From: Isoetes taiwanensis
Lineage: Eukaryota; Streptophyta; Lycopodiopsida; Isoetales; Isoetaceae
Direction: 5' to 3'
Assembly (NCBI GenBank): GCA_021234155.1
Contig: JAJEKV010000248.1
Coordinates: 310,001-374,000, forward strand
Length of the DNA: 64,000 bases
Shown: positions 55,146-64,000 of the stretch, in pieces
How positions within the stretch are numbered: the stretch's first letter is position 1
How the letters are laid out: every line of letters begins with the position of its first letter
The notes under the pieces: generated by a model
Seen by the model: the letters and a program-made list of their open reading frames with translations, nothing else
Told to the model about the DNA's origin: nothing
The model's database searches: none
Program-made: the position numbers and the translations under genes

Positions 55146-56243
55146 TTACATTAGTTTGAACAAAAATGCATCCTCAAGGATATTCCTTGCGGATGCGGCG
55201 CATAAATATATATCCTTGGGCATCAAAGTCACCCTCTTCGCGTGGATCGCGCAGAGGTTCCCTTCCTCAAACAACTGGGTGAGCTCGGCCTCAGCGGCTA
55301 CTTGCAACACCCGAGTTGTGGCTTATCGCCACTCGTAGTGGGTTGTGAACTCCGCCATCACCTCCGCATGAGTGGCTCAAAGGTGCCTTCCTAATCCGAG
55401 ATTAGTGCATCGCTGAAAGTGTCTAATCTCCTGAAGATTACGGGAGTGTGCCAGAATTAGGCCCATGGTGGACCTTCTTCGGCTTCTCGGGCTGTGGCGG
55501 CGGCGGCTTGGGCTGGTTCTTTGGCGGCCGGCCTCCCTCCACGGTGCGCTGGATGTTTTGCCGGCAGTACCAATCATTATACCTCGTCCACCGACGAAGG
55601 TATTCTTGGTATGCCTTGAGGCGGCCAGGTAGGCGGTCCTCCTCAAGCTTGAAGGCCAGCTCGCGCCTTACGCTTCTTTACCACCTTAGGTGGCTTGGGC
55701 CCTGCTTGGGTAGGTGGTCTTGGGTCGCCCCTTCCCCTGTTCATCTTCTTCCTCTGCTCTTCTTCTTCCCGTGCTCCTCCTCCTCCTAGGGGGCTCTCTA
55801 TCCGCAGCGGTTTTGGCGGGGACCGTCGTTTCTTCTCTTCGTCCTCGCTCCTGCTTGGCCCGCGGCCTCCTCCTCGCGCTCCCTCTTCCTCCTTGCGGCC
55901 CTCTCTTCTGGCCACTCCGCAACCTTCTCCTTGCCCTTCTTCCTTGGCCTTGAAGGCCAGCCCGTCCCACTGTTCTTTGGACCTGCTCTTCCTCCTGCTC
56001 TTCCGCCGGTTATGCATGGCCGAAGTGGCGAGGATCGTCGGTTCTTTGTGTTCTAGCAGGCGAGGGGCTGCTCTGCATCATTGATGATAGGTGCACGTCG
56101 GCTGCTGGGTGGTAGGAGAGCTCCTCTTCCCCCTTCTTTGGCCTGAGGTGCTCGGATCTTCTTCACATGGCGCCCCGCAGCCTAGGTTCGCCATCGAGTG
56201 TGGGGCCATTCCCGCTTCTGTAGGTTTGTTTGGTTCTTGCCAT
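55146..56243 (-). pseudogene. Histone H3-like gene inside the chromovirus (frameshifted)
   Basis: ATG at 56243, in good context (AGTATGG), starts MARTKQTYRSGNG, whose first seven residues are those of histone H3. A charged linker follows through changing frames (RRKSRRKSRSKEQW; EEKKRRSPPKPLR; RLPGRLKAYQEYLRRWTRYN; KNQPKPPPPQPEKPKK). Then comes a histone fold: LQEIRHFQRCTNL (H3 REIRKYQKSTEL), [38 protein letters not shown] and [18 protein letters not shown] (H3 has IMPKDIQL). The frame ends with TAA at 55146. H3-type fold helices alphaN to alpha3 are therefore all represented. The H3 K9 position is not preserved (YRSG instead of ARKS). At least three frameshifts break this copy. It lies between 5' LTR and gag on the element's coding strand. 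CENH3 also has a long tail, but lacks MARTKQT. Confidence 0.85.
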
Positions 56244-56329
56244 ACTTAACTGGCCTAGAAAACCGGTGGGGATAGGCTGGTCAAGAGAGAGAAGGTGGAG
56301 GAAAGTTTGGAGGGAAAAATGAGGTGTCA

Positions 56330-56345
56330 GAGATATTTAAAGAGG
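56330..56345 (-). promoter_or_regulatory. TATA-like element before the H3-like gene
   Basis: CTCTTTAAATATCTC on the minus strand lies about 90 bp upstream of the ATG, which would allow transcription separate from the LTR. A plain AT-rich coincidence is possible. Confidence 0.35.
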
Positions 56346-56819
56346 AGGGTCCCTGAGAATATTCTCCTACCATAATTACCCCTATTTATTAGCCCTCCTT
56401 ATTAATTACAAGATATTTAGTACTTATTTAATTATTAATGTATATGTTAAATCCATATTAATTGATATTATACTTGAATTTCGAATTTTTTTTTTTTTTT
56501 TTTTTTCTAATGGTTCAAGTGCAATCTATGAATTTAACCATTTTTCAATTGGTCTCCGATTGGCATGATTCTTCGACCCATTTTAGGTGAAATTTGATGC
56601 AGATGCATGATTTTCACTCCAAATTTACTAGAAGGTGCGTTTGACTCACTCAAACCTTCGTCTAACACTTAACCTAAGTCCTGACCCACTACCTAGGAGA
56701 AAAATTTTTCCCCCATTTTGGCGGTTCGATGGTGGAAATGTTTATTTCACACCCCTATAGGCTGTTAGACTACTTCATGGTTATGGTCGAGTGCTAGTTC
56801 TTGGTCAACCAAGAACATT

Positions 56820-56830
56820 GCTCGATACCA
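56820..56830 (-). promoter_or_regulatory. Primer-binding site, initiator-Met type
   Basis: On the minus strand TGGTATCGAGC follows the 5' LTR after one base. The complement of the plant initiator-tRNA-Met 3' end is TGGTATCAGAGC; the site lacks one A. Confidence 0.85.
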
Positions 56831-56831
56831 T

Positions 56832-58475
56832 TGTGGACGCCCCGCTAAACATACGGCTACCGTCAGTACACTCGGCAGAAATCCCCCATCCGGCTCAACA
56901 ACCGCGCATGGGCCCTTCGTCACCCCCGCACTCCGAGGTGACTCTTAGTGCTGAAGGGAACACGGTGTCTTTGGCGCCCTTCCCTTATGGGCTCCTATAA
57001 CAAATGCGTTTATAACACGTCGAACTAGCATCAACATATACAAATACTACCCGAAGGGTAGTGCATCACACATAAACCAATGCATAGATGATAATCACAA
57101 ACCATAAAACAGAGAGCTCCTACCCCGTCACTCGTAAAGGAGGGTGACCGACGGGCTAGGCCTCAAGATAGAGCGCGCTCCGAGTCATGGCGATGGCGCA
57201 GGGTTGGCATAGAACAATGGCTAGGGTTGACCACTCCATCCGCCCCCCCAGTGCATACTTTGCGTGTGGGCTAGATCGTGCTCGACAGACCTAGCCTAGC
57301 CTTCCTGACACGCTAATCCCATGGCATCACCCATCGGGACTACTCCGTGCTGCATCTCCCTCGTCCGGAAGAGGCGGAAGGGTTGCATCTCCCCTTCCTG
57401 TGGTCTAGAGGTGCCGTAGGGTGGCTAGAGAATCGTGGACGACACACCCATTGCACTGACTGACCCCCAAAACGAGAGCCAAGCCAACACTTGCAGCCTC
57501 CCCGAGAGTGTGGCAACACCATTGCCCCAGAGGTGTCGGACCCATGCTCGCCCACACGGGTGACCCACCATAAGCCTAGCCCACTATGGGATCCCCGAAG
57601 CCCCCCTCTCGGCGGGGATCCTCCCTCCACTTTCCCTCTAGCCCCCAAGTATCCGGGTGCTGAGTCATATCATAGCCTCAATAGCCCCGGTGGGCTCCTA
57701 TGCACTGCCGGCAACTAATAGGAACTAAGGGTCTACTCTAGGAGCATACTACATATGGCTCTAGGTCTCTAACCCCCTTCCCAATACAAGAGGAGCAACA
57801 TGATCAACCATCATCACATAATCATCACATCATGAGAATAACCATAAGAAGAACATCTTAACCTAATCATACAACTAACTAATAGTTAGGGTTCCTTGAT
57901 TAGGGTTCAAGATGTTGAATATGGGTTCTAGGATGGCTCTACTCTAGACACAAAATACTAGCACACCCGAATGCTAATCCCGGATGAGCTATCACAACTA
58001 CTATCCTACATACCGCTTCCCTCGATGCTCTCCCTCAGATCAGGGCGCCTCCATAATCTTCGACTCACAAGTCGCCGCTGTTTCCTCCTCCAAGAACAAG
58101 TCTACCCCTATTTGGGGCTCTTTGCACCACCTATGCCATTAATCGAGCGATGTTCAAACGGGGTTTCAACAAGTAGGTGAGTCTCTCGGGTGCTAGGGCC
58201 GAAAGAGGTCTAGGGTTAGGGTTTATGCCTATATAAGTTAGGTCCACCTAGGATGCCACGTGGCACCAATCGGGTGAGTCCTGTGTGGCGGTGCCCCAAT
58301 AGGTTAAGGCCACGTGGATAATGGCTTAACCTATGGTTGGCTAAGTTATGAGAATAACTTAGCCATGCCCCCTAGTGCCACAATCTATGGTATACAAGGC
58401 TATAAGGATAGACTTGTATGGTGACGGATCCAGGAATATACGTATTTATGGCGTATATTCCCTTGGACCGTCACA
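56832..58475 (-). repeat. 5' LTR
   Basis: Bounded by TGTGGACG and CGTCACA and followed by the AGGTA target duplication. The minus-strand TATA-like TATATAGG lies near 58237. It would drive transcription of the element. Confidence 0.95.
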
Positions 58476-58480
58476 AGGTA

Positions 58481-58889
58481 AGATCTGTGAAAAAAGAGGG
58501 CTTTTGTGAAATTTTTGTGGCCTTGATTTGTGTTGAAAAACCTGGATTGGGGTTGGATTTTGCAGCTTTGGGTTTAGATTTTTGCGAAACTGGAGCCATA
58601 TTTTGCCAGATTTCCGAATTATTTCCCTTCAGAGGTAGTCATAGCTTGTTAGACTGTTGAATCTTGTTGGAGATTTTTATGGAATCCATCTCCAGGATTC
58701 AACTCGAGCTCTTCTTCGCTTGATTTCAAAAGATTTTGAAGGTTTCAGGTGTTCGATTGCTCTTGGCGTGGTGTTTTTTTTGCTAAATTTTATTGCATGG
58801 CTCTGTTCAACGATTCTTGGCAAGATCTCTCTTGTTTGATTCTTCACTCCACAATAAACAGAGGAAGCGGATCGTTTGATAAATAACCA
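58481..58889. other. Right remainder of E1 (probable)
   Basis: Sequence between the chromovirus and pogo piece 2. No E1 right terminus could be identified; TTTGAT...CAGCACC near 58880-58903 is only a weak candidate. Confidence 0.35.
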
Positions 58890-59323
58890 GCACCACCGAT
58901 TTCTTTTCTTCAGCTCGATTTTTTTGTGCATGGGTAGATGGGACCTGCTGCATGGTCTCATGTGCAGCACCAGCATGTTCACGTGATGCCTGGACATGCT
59001 TTTCCCATTTCTTGCATGTTGTAACCCTCTACAACATTGGCTTCCATATCCATGCCCTGCACACAGCCCTCGAATTGCTCCAATGGTTCATGCAAAACAT
59101 TAGGTACAACATTCTCATGTTCATCTACAACCTCATTTGATGGTTTTTCAATGGGTGGTGCTAGCACATACACATCTTCCCTTGCAAACCTTGATCCTTC
59201 CATTCCAGGAACCACCTTTGTTAGGTTAAATGGCCATATTCCAATTGCCATGAAACCTGCCTTTATGTTAGAGACTGTTAGACCAGCTGCAATGGCCTAG
59301 GAAATTAGTTTAGCTATGAAGAA
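58890..59323 (-). pseudogene. Pogo-like transposase, middle piece (piece 2)
   Basis: The frame reads AIAAGLTVSNIKAGFMAIGI, then WPFNLTKVVPGMEGSRFARE and DVYVLAPPIEKPSNEV. xxGFxAxGIWPFN is the conserved segment after the DDE domain of pogo/DDE_1 transposases. A frame change near 59020 leads into KWEKHVQASREHAG and KNRAEEKKS. TAG at 59297-59299 (probable former CAG) interrupts it. If E2 is left out, this piece is directly in frame with piece 1. Confidence 0.8.
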
Positions 59324-60159
59324 GGTGACGGATCAAATGCACTAATGACCTGTAGTGCAATTGCAGATTCTTTTTTCAAAAATTCAAATTTATGCTGTTT
59401 TTAGTGGGGTGGTTGCAAGAAATTATTGAAAATCTGTGCAAGAAAAATAAATACCACATTTTGACGAGGAACTGAAAAAATATGATTGAATATATATTCC
59501 TAGTCACAAAAAACATCACCTTTAGCAAATAACAAATGATTGTTGATTCCTTTAATATCAAGGGGTGCCTCTTTAGGAACAAAGTCCCTTTCATCTTCTT
59601 GTTCACTTTCTGCAAGTATGTCCATAAGGGAAAAACATCATTTGGTACCACTTAGTTCATCTAATTGACATAGACTTTCAAGAGAAACTTGATCACAAAG
59701 TCAGTGGAGTCATCATTGTTCCCAATCAATGGTGATTATACCTTAGAACTGTTGGCACCCGAACAAGAAGTACCTAATTTTAGCCACGCATACTCTAATA
59801 TAGAACTTATCTATGCACGTACAAGATTCAATGTTAGTGTTTGTCTATGCGTGGATAAACAAACACAATTTAGATCCTTGTGAGAACCTATATTTGTTTG
59901 CCTACATATAATTAAATAAACATATAAATATTGGAAAATAGATAGGTTAAAAAAGCAGGGTAGGTAGTAGGAAAAAAAGGTGGGTAGGAAAAAAAGTGGT
60001 GGGTAGGTGCTTATGCCGGGCATACGCATGCTATGCGCGCATAGCAAAGCATCCGATAAAGGAACTGGGGATACATCTATATCATCGCAGTGTACAATCT
60101 TTGGACAAATTAGAATCTTCTTCCATTTGGCTCTGCAAGCTGCTGCTAATTGTAATTTG

Positions 60160-60560
60160 AATCCAACGACATTTCATTTTTGGGCGAGTTATGAATTTCA
60201 TTTTTGGGCGAGTTATGAAGATCTTCCAAAGGCGGAGGTTCAGATTTACCTTCTTCAGCAGCACTTAGAGGTGATATTGCCGGAATTGGAGCTTGCGGAT
60301 CCATGGAGTCGAAAAAGTAAATTAGGGCCAGGCTTTACCATGGAAAATGACACACGGTTAGTTTTTCTTTGCAGGTTTCCTTCCTTCCATCAAATCTGTA
60401 GCAAATCGAATTTGAGGCAAATCTGAGGCATCGAATCTGAGGCAAATCGATTCTTGATTTCGCAGGTTCAGGTTTAGGTCAGGAAGTCCTTTCTTGATTT
60501 CACAGGTTCAGGTTTAGGTTTAGGTTAGGAAATCGATTTAGGTCAGGTTCTTCGCAGGTT
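60160..60560. repeat. Short duplications inside E2
   Basis: ATTTCATTTTTGGGCGAGTT occurs twice in tandem (about 60170-60215). TTCTTGATTTC-CAGGTTCAG with GTTTAGGT copies recurs at 60455-60545. Confidence 0.8.
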
Positions 60561-61515
60561 TATCCGAGGCCAGATAGTTCAGGCAGTTCCAATTAGATGA
60601 ACCAGACAATTTGCGTGGAGTAAATTGGCACCAAAGAACCAGGCTGGGCATTAACAACGACTATTTTTTGTTGCAGGTTTGAGCCGTGTTGGTTGACTAT
60701 TGTTGGTTGACTATTGTTGGTTGCCAAAGATCTGTGTTGCCTTTAGTTGTAGCCATTGTAAACAATTCTAGATTTACCAGTGTATTTCGGCAATTCAAAG
60801 TGCATCTTCATGTGCTGAAGACCCAATTACATGGTAATATTTTGGCAGATTATTGTTGATTTTGGCAGATTATTGCAGATTTTTAATTTAATATATGTCA
60901 AATTAATGAGTGGATTTGCTTAGTACATGGATCAAAATTAGCCTTTGAGCACAAGTTCAAGTAATTTTGTCCTTGAATCATTGGCTAATCTGACTAACCT
61001 GTTTGTTAACGAGGTATTACATTTCGAGCAGATACAAGGGAAATGATATCTGTAACAAAATATTGCAGATTATCGAATTATTGTCCAAGTCTTATTTAAT
61101 TTAGGCATCAAATGGCATCAAATGCCTTGAAGATATATCTAGCGTAACTGGATGTATGATTCCACTACGACAAAGGTAATTCTTCCACAACAAGATCTAC
61201 TCCGTTGTTCTGATTCGTATCAAGATCCAGAGAGTGCAAATTGTTGCTGCTGCAAAAAGACGGAAGGAATCCCCTCTGACAGTTAAGCGGCTATTTCTAG
61301 CATCCATATCCTTATTCAAAGCAAAATCCGATGCTCAAATACCGCATCACATAGAAGAAGATACATTTTGGATTCTCTAACTAGATTGGCCCATATTCAA
61401 CTTCCAGGCATCAATTGACGCCAATGGAATCTGGGCCTTATTGTCCAGATTTTGAAGAGCCTTGGGCGCCGAATTCACAAAGTCGCTGCAAATACTTCGT
61501 TAAAAAATTGGTCCT
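60561..61515. other. E2 interior, no gene recognised
   Basis: Contains TTGTTGGTTGACTA doubled near 60690 and TTTTGGCAGATTATTG doubled near 60845. No coding motif. Confidence 0.4.
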
Positions 61516-61517
61516 TC

Positions 61518-61791
61518 CCTATGCCGTCATAGGCTTGGGTTTTTTCGTTCTGTCTTTCTCTATGATATCATAGACAAAATGCTTCTTATAAATGCATTTC
61601 TTTATGCCGTCATAGGCATGTCCCCCCGTTTCTTTTTCTTTCTTCCTGTTTATTTGGAGAAAATAATTGCCTATGCCATCATAGGCATAACACTCTTCGA
61701 AAATATCTTTACTTATACCATCATGGATACGTTACTTTTCCTTCTTTTTGCCCCCGAAAGAAAATTGGTCTTTGCCTATGTTGGCATAGGC
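61518..61791. repeat. Array of six CTATGCC-type palindromes
   Basis: Palindromes lie at 61518 (CCTATGCCGTCATAGG), 61559 (TCTATGATATCATAGA), 61602, 61670 (CCTATGCCATCATAGG), 61713 (diverged) and 61774 (GCCTATGTTGGCATAGGC). Spacing is about 40-70 bp. Related palindromes occur elsewhere in E2 (60030) and in E1. Confidence 0.85.
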
Positions 61792-62540
61792 ATAGACATG
61801 TTATCTGTTTTCAAAAGCATCTAAACTTTGCCAAATTTGATTTTATCATGTCTTCAGGTTGTGTCATTCAGTTTTTCTTATTTTTATTGTGAAGTAACTA
61901 TAGAAGGCTTTAAACACCACGAAGAAAATTCATCTCCTCCTCCAAATGTTGCCTTGTTAGAACACGTACATATAGTACACTGACTTCTCTAGGTAGTTGC
62001 ATCATTGATATGGCTTGATATGCACTTGAGTCACCACCACTATATAACTTGTGGACCCTGCTCAAAAGTAATGACAAGTGTAGCAACATCTTTTAAATGT
62101 TCTAGTTGCTGCTTATGTACATCTTGCACAGTTTTGTAATTTCAATATTTTTTATCTACTCAAGGTGCTATGCGCACATACGCTCATGTTATTTTTATTG
62201 TACAAATGACATGTTTGAGAACCTTGTTTGTGCTTTTTGTAACGATGTATTTAGATTAATATCCACGTGCCTTGCAGAAAACCTTCATATGATCTTTTCA
62301 AATAATGGTTCTTATATTAATTCTATACTCCATTTCTTTTTGTCTAGTTTTCCAAAAGAAGTAACACTTGTTAAAATATTCTAAAATAAAAATGTCCTTA
62401 AAATGGAGAATTTGTACTAAAATATGTCAAATTTCTTCTTTTGACCCCCCCAAAATGGCACCACCCTCCTAGAAAATGAAGCATTTTTTAAAGTTTAACA
62501 CCAAAATTAGCATATTTCTAGGGAATCTTAGGAAATATTC
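61792..62540. other. E2 interior, right part
   Basis: AT-rich. One more half-site (GCTATGCGCACATACGC) is at 62168. No gene recognised. Confidence 0.4.
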
Positions 62541-62586
62541 CTTTATTAGTGCAACTGCAGGTCATTAGTGCATTTGTTAGGTCACC

Positions 62587-63150
62587 TTGTTTAATGTCTT
62601 CCCTCTTTGGTTCAATCCCATCCTTCCTTACCATATAGTCTGCCCTTAGTCTTTTGAATGCAGCTTTGAATGGTGCAAAGCAAGATACATCTAGTGGTTG
62701 TAGCCTATGTGATGTGTGAGCAGGTAGTAGGGATAAATGTATGCCCATCTCTTTGGCACAAGGATGACATCCAGTTCCACATGGCTACCATGGCCATCCA
62801 GCAATATGAGATGAGGTCGATCAAGTGACACCCCTCTAGGGACTCTAGACTGAAAATGAGATAGCCAAGACTTGACAATTCAGTGGTCAATGCCTGAATT
62901 GCTCCCTCTTCACACCTTGCTATATTGTCTTGCCTCATCCTTGTACCTTTGAACCCTTCTGCATTGACACACACTAGAATAGTTACCCATTCCCTTGTAT
63001 TCATCACTAGCGCGCTAATCCTATTCTCCCCTTTCCTGGCAATTATCCTCAAACCCTTGACTTTCCCAGCTTGGATCCATGTCTCGTCTATAGGCACTCT
63101 CAATGCCACTATGGATTTGGAAACGGGCAAGCTCATTTCTATTGAACACG
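62587..63150 (-). pseudogene. Pogo-like transposase, DDE domain (piece 1)
   Basis: The minus strand reads IDETWIQAGKVKGLRIIARK (first Asp), then WVTILVCVNAEG. After a frameshift near 62885 it gives [19 protein letters not shown] (second Asp in LLDGHGSH). After another near 62760 it gives [20 protein letters not shown] and [13 protein letters not shown]. This is the DDE_1 core of pogo/Tc1-mariner transposases. Element E2 cuts the gene at 62586, after EDIKQ. The N-terminal DNA-binding part is not seen; the frame meets gypsy sequence near 63150. Confidence 0.85.
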
Positions 63151-64000
63151 CTGAACCCTCGCTTTCTGATATTGATTCTGAAGAGGCTCAAAACATTTAT
63201 CAAGTCCAGCTCCACCTGCGAGTCTTCCTCTCTCTTCCTACCCTGAGTATGCAGATCCTTGGGGTGAGATGACCCTTGATCAGGAACAGGCTGTGGCAGC
63301 TTTGCTTGACCCTTACCTGGCTCCTTGCAATCGCATTCAACGCATTGATCATTTTTCCGACACGGAGGCTCCTTCTGAGGTTGTGGATGTTCATGCTGTC
63401 ATGACGCAACCTTTGCTTGATGATACTCAGCAGTCTCTTTTCTTTACTGCACAAAATGCTGCACCTCCGGTGATGTGTCCAACCACCTGCTCATGTTATT
63501 AAGGACACGGAGGTTGTCCTACACATTCAAACTCCGGATATGGAAGTCGTGGATCTTGGTGAAAATCAACCTGTCCGCTTGGCTACCAATCTTCCGCCAA
63601 CTTATAAAGCTCGTCTTATCACTTTATTCAAAAAAATTCAAACATATCTTTGCATGGAGCTATAAAGACCTTCGGGGTATCCAAAAAGAGTTAGGGGAAC
63701 TGACCATTCCCACCGAACCTGATGCACGCCCCATCTAGCAACGACAGTACCGGCTCAACCCCAACTATCGTGACCGCGTCAAAGTCAAAATCGACAAACT
63801 CCTAGCTGCTGGCTTAATTTATGAGGTCAAACATTCAGAGTGGGTGAGCCCCATTGTCATTGCTCTCAAGCACAATGGAAAAATCCGAGTTTGCGTGGAT
63901 TGCAGGAAATTAAATCAGGCCACGGAACGGGATCATTTCCCGCTACCTTTCACAGACCAGGTTCTGGAAGAGGTTGCTGGTTACGAGATGTACTCCTTCA
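63151..64000 (+). pseudogene. Ty3/gypsy polyprotein fragment, RT start (continues past the window)
   Basis: Frames read PLLDDTQQSLFFTAQNAAPP, then FKKFKHIFAWSYKDLRGIQK. TAG occurs at 63736-63738 and the frame then continues QRQYRLNPNYRDRVKVKIDK, LIYEVKHSEWVSPIVIALKH and GKIRVCVDCRKLNQATERDH up to the edge. This is the N-terminal half of a gypsy reverse transcriptase. It differs from the chromovirus at 45 kb, so it is another family. No LTR or gag was found before it; it abuts the pogo piece and is on the opposite strand. Confidence 0.85.

Larger units (their letters stand above)
45439..58475 (-). mobile_element. Complete Ty3/gypsy chromovirus, 13.0 kb, carrying a histone H3-like gene
   Basis: LTRs of 1640 and 1644 bp enclose minus-strand coding sequence. 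They start TGTGACG (TGTGGACG in the right copy) and end CGTCACA (CGATCACA in the left copy). The 5-bp AGGTA flanks both sides (45434-45438 and 58476-58480). Downstream of the 5' LTR are an initiator-Met-type primer site, the H3-like gene, uncharacterised ORFs, gag, protease, RT, RNase H, integrase and chromodomain. A polypurine tract abuts the 3' LTR. Domain order (integrase after RNase H, C-terminal chromodomain) defines a chromovirus. Frames are broken at many single-base indels. Its insertion split element E1. Confidence 0.95.
59324..62586 (+). mobile_element. Element E2 (GGTGAC family), 3.26 kb, inserted in the pogo gene without target duplication
   Basis: The ends are GGTGACGGATCAAATGCACT and, inverted, GTCACC after AGTGCATTTGTTAG; the terminal inverted repeat is about 45 bp. 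Flanks are AA on the left and TT on the right, with no duplicated bases. Leaving E2 out gives an uninterrupted transposase frame across the junction (EDIKQ then FFIAKLIS). E1 shares the terminus. No transposase was recognised inside, so it is non-autonomous. It holds clustered CTATGCC..GGCATAG palindromes. Confidence 0.75.

Noticed and set aside
55448-56084. Plus-strand frames rich in Ser, Pro and Leu at 55.4-56.1 kb
   Set aside because: They are the complement of the charged linker of the H3-like gene; only the minus strand gives known protein similarity.
58890-58910. TTTGAT...CAGCACC as the right end of E1
   Set aside because: It matches too few of the 45 terminal bases seen at the other three ends, so E1's right border is left open.
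18072-63738. U-to-C RNA editing as an explanation of removable stop codons
   Set aside because: Such editing is known from organelle transcripts of hornworts and ferns. The interrupted genes here are nuclear elements with further frameshifts, so mutation is simpler.

Overview
The window looks like nuclear DNA of a land plant with a large, transposon-rich genome. The host-type sequences are plant families: a CRINKLY4-related receptor kinase, a bulb-lectin protein, a WAT1-related carrier, PPR fragments and a CMP-sialic-acid-transporter-like protein. The repeats are hAT (BED/DUF659), chromovirus, pogo and LINE-type. A fern or other seed-free vascular plant would fit the mixture of element types, but that is an inference. 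No rRNA, tRNA, CRISPR or bacterial operon was seen.

Layout. 0.1-2.4 kb: an intact reverse-transcriptase ORF of Penelope-like type. 2.7-4.5 kb: an unrecognised multi-exon gene. 5.2-8.0 kb: tandem duplications, a hAT-type MITE with perfect 8-bp target duplication, and a compound microsatellite. 8.4-10.1 kb: a minisatellite built as one large inverted repeat. 12.6-13.0 kb: WAT1-like exons, truncated. 14.4-16.5 kb: nine long hairpins of four types in 2.1 kb. 17.4-20.4 kb: a dead hAT transposase with its 5' terminal region. 20.8-21.6 kb: a LINE 3' end. 21.7-25.4 kb: a broken and an intact copy of a CRINKLY4-type receptor kinase. 27.9-28.6 kb: a second MITE with perfect 8-bp target duplication. 29.5-35.2 and 35.2-41.2 kb: two consecutive units with matching ends, carrying fragments of host genes. 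42.4-43.1 kb: a small two-exon gene.

43.8-63.2 kb is a transposon nest. A pogo-like transposase gene on the minus strand lies in three pieces. It is split by two related elements with GGTGAC termini, one of which (59.3-62.6 kb) restores the reading frame exactly when removed and shows no target duplication. A complete 13-kb Ty3/gypsy chromovirus (45439-58475) sits in the other, with 1.64-kb LTRs, AGGTA target duplication, initiator-Met-type primer site, polypurine tract, gag-PR-RT-RH-INT and chromodomain. Another gypsy fragment runs off the right edge.

The most striking observation is inside the chromovirus. Between its 5' LTR and gag, on the coding strand, is a broken gene that starts MARTKQT (the histone H3 tail), continues through a long charged linker and ends with a recognisable H3 histone fold containing [16 protein letters not shown]. 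The element therefore carries a histone H3-like gene as well as a chromodomain integrase.

Most genes here are decayed. Six in-frame nonsense codons in unrelated elements are all TAG or TGA, as expected from C-to-T change at CAG or CGA.
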